The notes under the pieces were generated by a model. It worked only from the letters and a program-made list of their open reading frames with translations. It had not been told where the DNA came from and did no database searches. The position numbers and the translations under genes are program-made. From contig JAISNP010000006.1 in assembly GCA_031276175.1 (NCBI GenBank), positions 1 through 33,440 of the forward strand: a stretch of 33,440 nt of DNA, in the 5' to 3' direction. The stretch is from Tannerella sp. (lineage in GTDB: Bacteria; Bacteroidota; Bacteroidia; Bacteroidales; Tannerellaceae). Positions 32,195-33,440 of this stretch are shown here, one piece after another (position 1 is the first letter of the stretch; each line of letters starts with the position of its first letter).

Positions 32195-33403
32195 ATGAAA
32201 CAGAGAACAGCGCAGCAGCAAATAAATACGACGGCTTTCCACATTCTGGCCGCCTTGAGTGTAAGTCATTGTATGAACGATGCTTTACAGTCTATTGTAT
32301 CGGCATCGTATCCGATTTTCAAAAACGAATTGCAGTTGAGTTTTCAGCAGATCGGGCTTCTCACACTGATGTATCAGATATCGGCATCGGTATTTCAACC
32401 GATTGTGGGGCTTTACTTCGACAAGCGTCCGGCGGCGTGGTCGTTACCTGTCGGGATGGCGTTTACGCTGGCGGGATTGATTTCACTGGCTTTTGCGACA
32501 ACACTTTCGTGGATGCTTTTCTCTGTTTTTCTGGTGGGTATGGGGTCTTCTACGTTTCATCCCGAAGCGTCGCGGCTCACTTCCCTGGCTTCGGGCGGGA
32601 AGCGCGGACTTGCGCAGTCGGTGTTTCAAGTGGGAGGCAATCTGGGCGGTTCGCTGGGGCCGTTGATGGTTGCGGCAATCGTTGCGCCGTATGCCCGCAG
32701 CAACATCGCCTATTTTTCCATCCTTGCGTGTATCGCCATTCTGGTGATGCTGTTTATCAGCCGATGGTACAACATACGTCTGCGACTGATGTCGGGACGG
32801 AAAAAAACGGAGAACATGCGCATCAAACCGCCTCTGCCGCCGGGGAAAACGATTTTCACGATTCTGGTGTTGCTGGTACTGATATTCTCCAAATATGTAT
32901 ACATGGCAAGCCTGACGAGTTATTATACGTTTTACATGATTGAAAAGTTCGGCGTGACGGTACAGCAGTCCCAAATATACCTGTTTGTGTTTCTGATTGC
33001 TACAGCCGTCGGGACGTTGATAGGCGGCCCGCTCGGCGACAAAATCGGGCGAAAGTACGTAATATGGCTTTCCATCGTCGGCGCAGCTCCTTTTGCCCTG
33101 ATGATGCCGTATGCCGATCTGACGTGGACTGCCGTGCTGAGTTTCTCTACCGGACTGATGCTCTCGTCGGCCTTTCCCGCAATACTGGTTTATGCACAGG
33201 AGTTGCTGCCTTATAAACTTGGGCTTGTGTCGGGATTGTTTTTCGGCTTTGCCTTCGGCGTTGCGGGAATAGCCTCTGCGATACTTGGCAAACAGGCGGA
33301 TATTCACGGCATTGAAACAATATATACTTTTTGTTCCTACATGCCTCTGGCAGGACTGATTGCGCTTCTGCTTCCGAATCTGAAGAAAAAGACGCTGTCT
33401 TAA
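32195..33403 (+). CDS. MFS transporter, fosmidomycin-resistance (Fsr) type
   Basis: Inner-membrane transporter of 402 residues with about twelve hydrophobic helices in two halves. Features of the Fsr-like group are the early SVSHCMNDALQSIV and GLLTLMYQISASVFQPIVGL, then GMGSSTFHPEASRL, and in the second half GGPLGDKIGRKYVIW. E. coli Fsr exports fosmidomycin; other members act on unknown small molecules, so the substrate here is open. The start at 32195 (MKQRTAQQQ) is chosen because the -7 box lies just upstream. It stands apart from the DUF2752 gene (97 bases). The window ends 37 bases after its stop, in a short GTCCC/GGGAC hairpin that may start a terminator. Confidence 0.9.
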   Translation: MKQRTAQQQINTTAFHILAALSVSHCMNDALQSIVSASYPIFKNELQLSFQQIGLLTLMYQISASVFQPIVGLYFDKRPAAWSLPVGMAFTLAGLISLAFATTLSWMLFSVFLVGMGSSTFHPEASRLTSLASGGKRGLAQSVFQVGGNLGGSLGPLMVAAIVAPYARSNIAYFSILACIAILVMLFISRWYNIRLRLMSGRKKTENMRIKPPLPPGKTIFTILVLLVLIFSKYVYMASLTSYYTFYMIEKFGVTVQQSQIYLFVFLIATAVGTLIGGPLGDKIGRKYVIWLSIVGAAPFALMMPYADLTWTAVLSFSTGLMLSSAFPAILVYAQELLPYKLGLVSGLFFGFAFGVAGIASAILGKQADIHGIETIYTFCSYMPLAGLIALLLPNLKKKTLS

Positions 33404-33440
33404 AATCCGGGAAAGTCCCTGCGGGGACGTAATTTCCATA

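Overview
The window is ordinary-looking chromosome from a member of the Bacteroidetes, most likely the order Bacteroidales. The evidence is a SusC/SusD pair, a Bacteroidetes-type ECF sigma factor paired with an anti-sigma/beta-barrel protein, lipoproteins with short signal peptides, and repeated promoter elements of the TAnnTTTG type, several with a TTG/TTTG element 20 bases upstream. I could not fix genus or species.

Layout: (1) 1-3515, arginine biosynthesis on the plus strand: the end of a probable GNAT acetyltransferase, then argG, argC and argD. (2) 3516-4351, a gene-free stretch with two copies of an interspersed element flanking a 21-bp-period palindromic array. (3) 4352-8173, dnaB (+), then on the minus strand a zeta-toxin-like ATPase with an overlapping 51-residue partner, and hemW. 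(4) 8174-13992, an orphan susC-susD pair (-) with a long structured 5' leader, followed by a second 21-bp array and a third copy of the interspersed element. (5) 13993-16893, cell-wall turnover on the plus strand: a NamZ/DUF1343 exo-muramidase, an M23 endopeptidase and a YccF membrane protein. (6) 16908-18626, ung (-), tRNA-Arg(CCG) (+) and a Mn-type superoxide dismutase (-). (7) 18645-26017, minus-strand envelope genes: a TonB-type receptor, a third 21-bp array, a three-gene sigma/anti-sigma/lipoprotein operon, a secreted YD-repeat-like protein and a conserved protein of unknown function. (8) 26018-33440, glnS, a TPR protein, a DUF368 lipid-carrier transporter, two GYF_2-CD225 paralogues, a DUF2752 protein and a fosmidomycin-resistance-type MFS transporter, all on the plus strand.

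The most unusual signal is not in the genes. Five intergenic places (3815-4024, 6811-6852, 13524-13838, 21155-21406, 26076-26165) carry tandem arrays with unrelated sequences but the same exact 21-bp period. Most units are built around a palindrome, so palindrome centres recur every two turns of B-DNA. Two of the arrays have copies of the interspersed element next to them. I know of no described family that fits. Second in interest is the roughly 370-nt leader of susC, which holds a terminator-like hairpin with an eight-U tract nested inside an 11-bp stem.

All repeat periods, stems and promoter spacings were counted by eye from the sequence. Protein family calls are from recognised motifs, not from searches.
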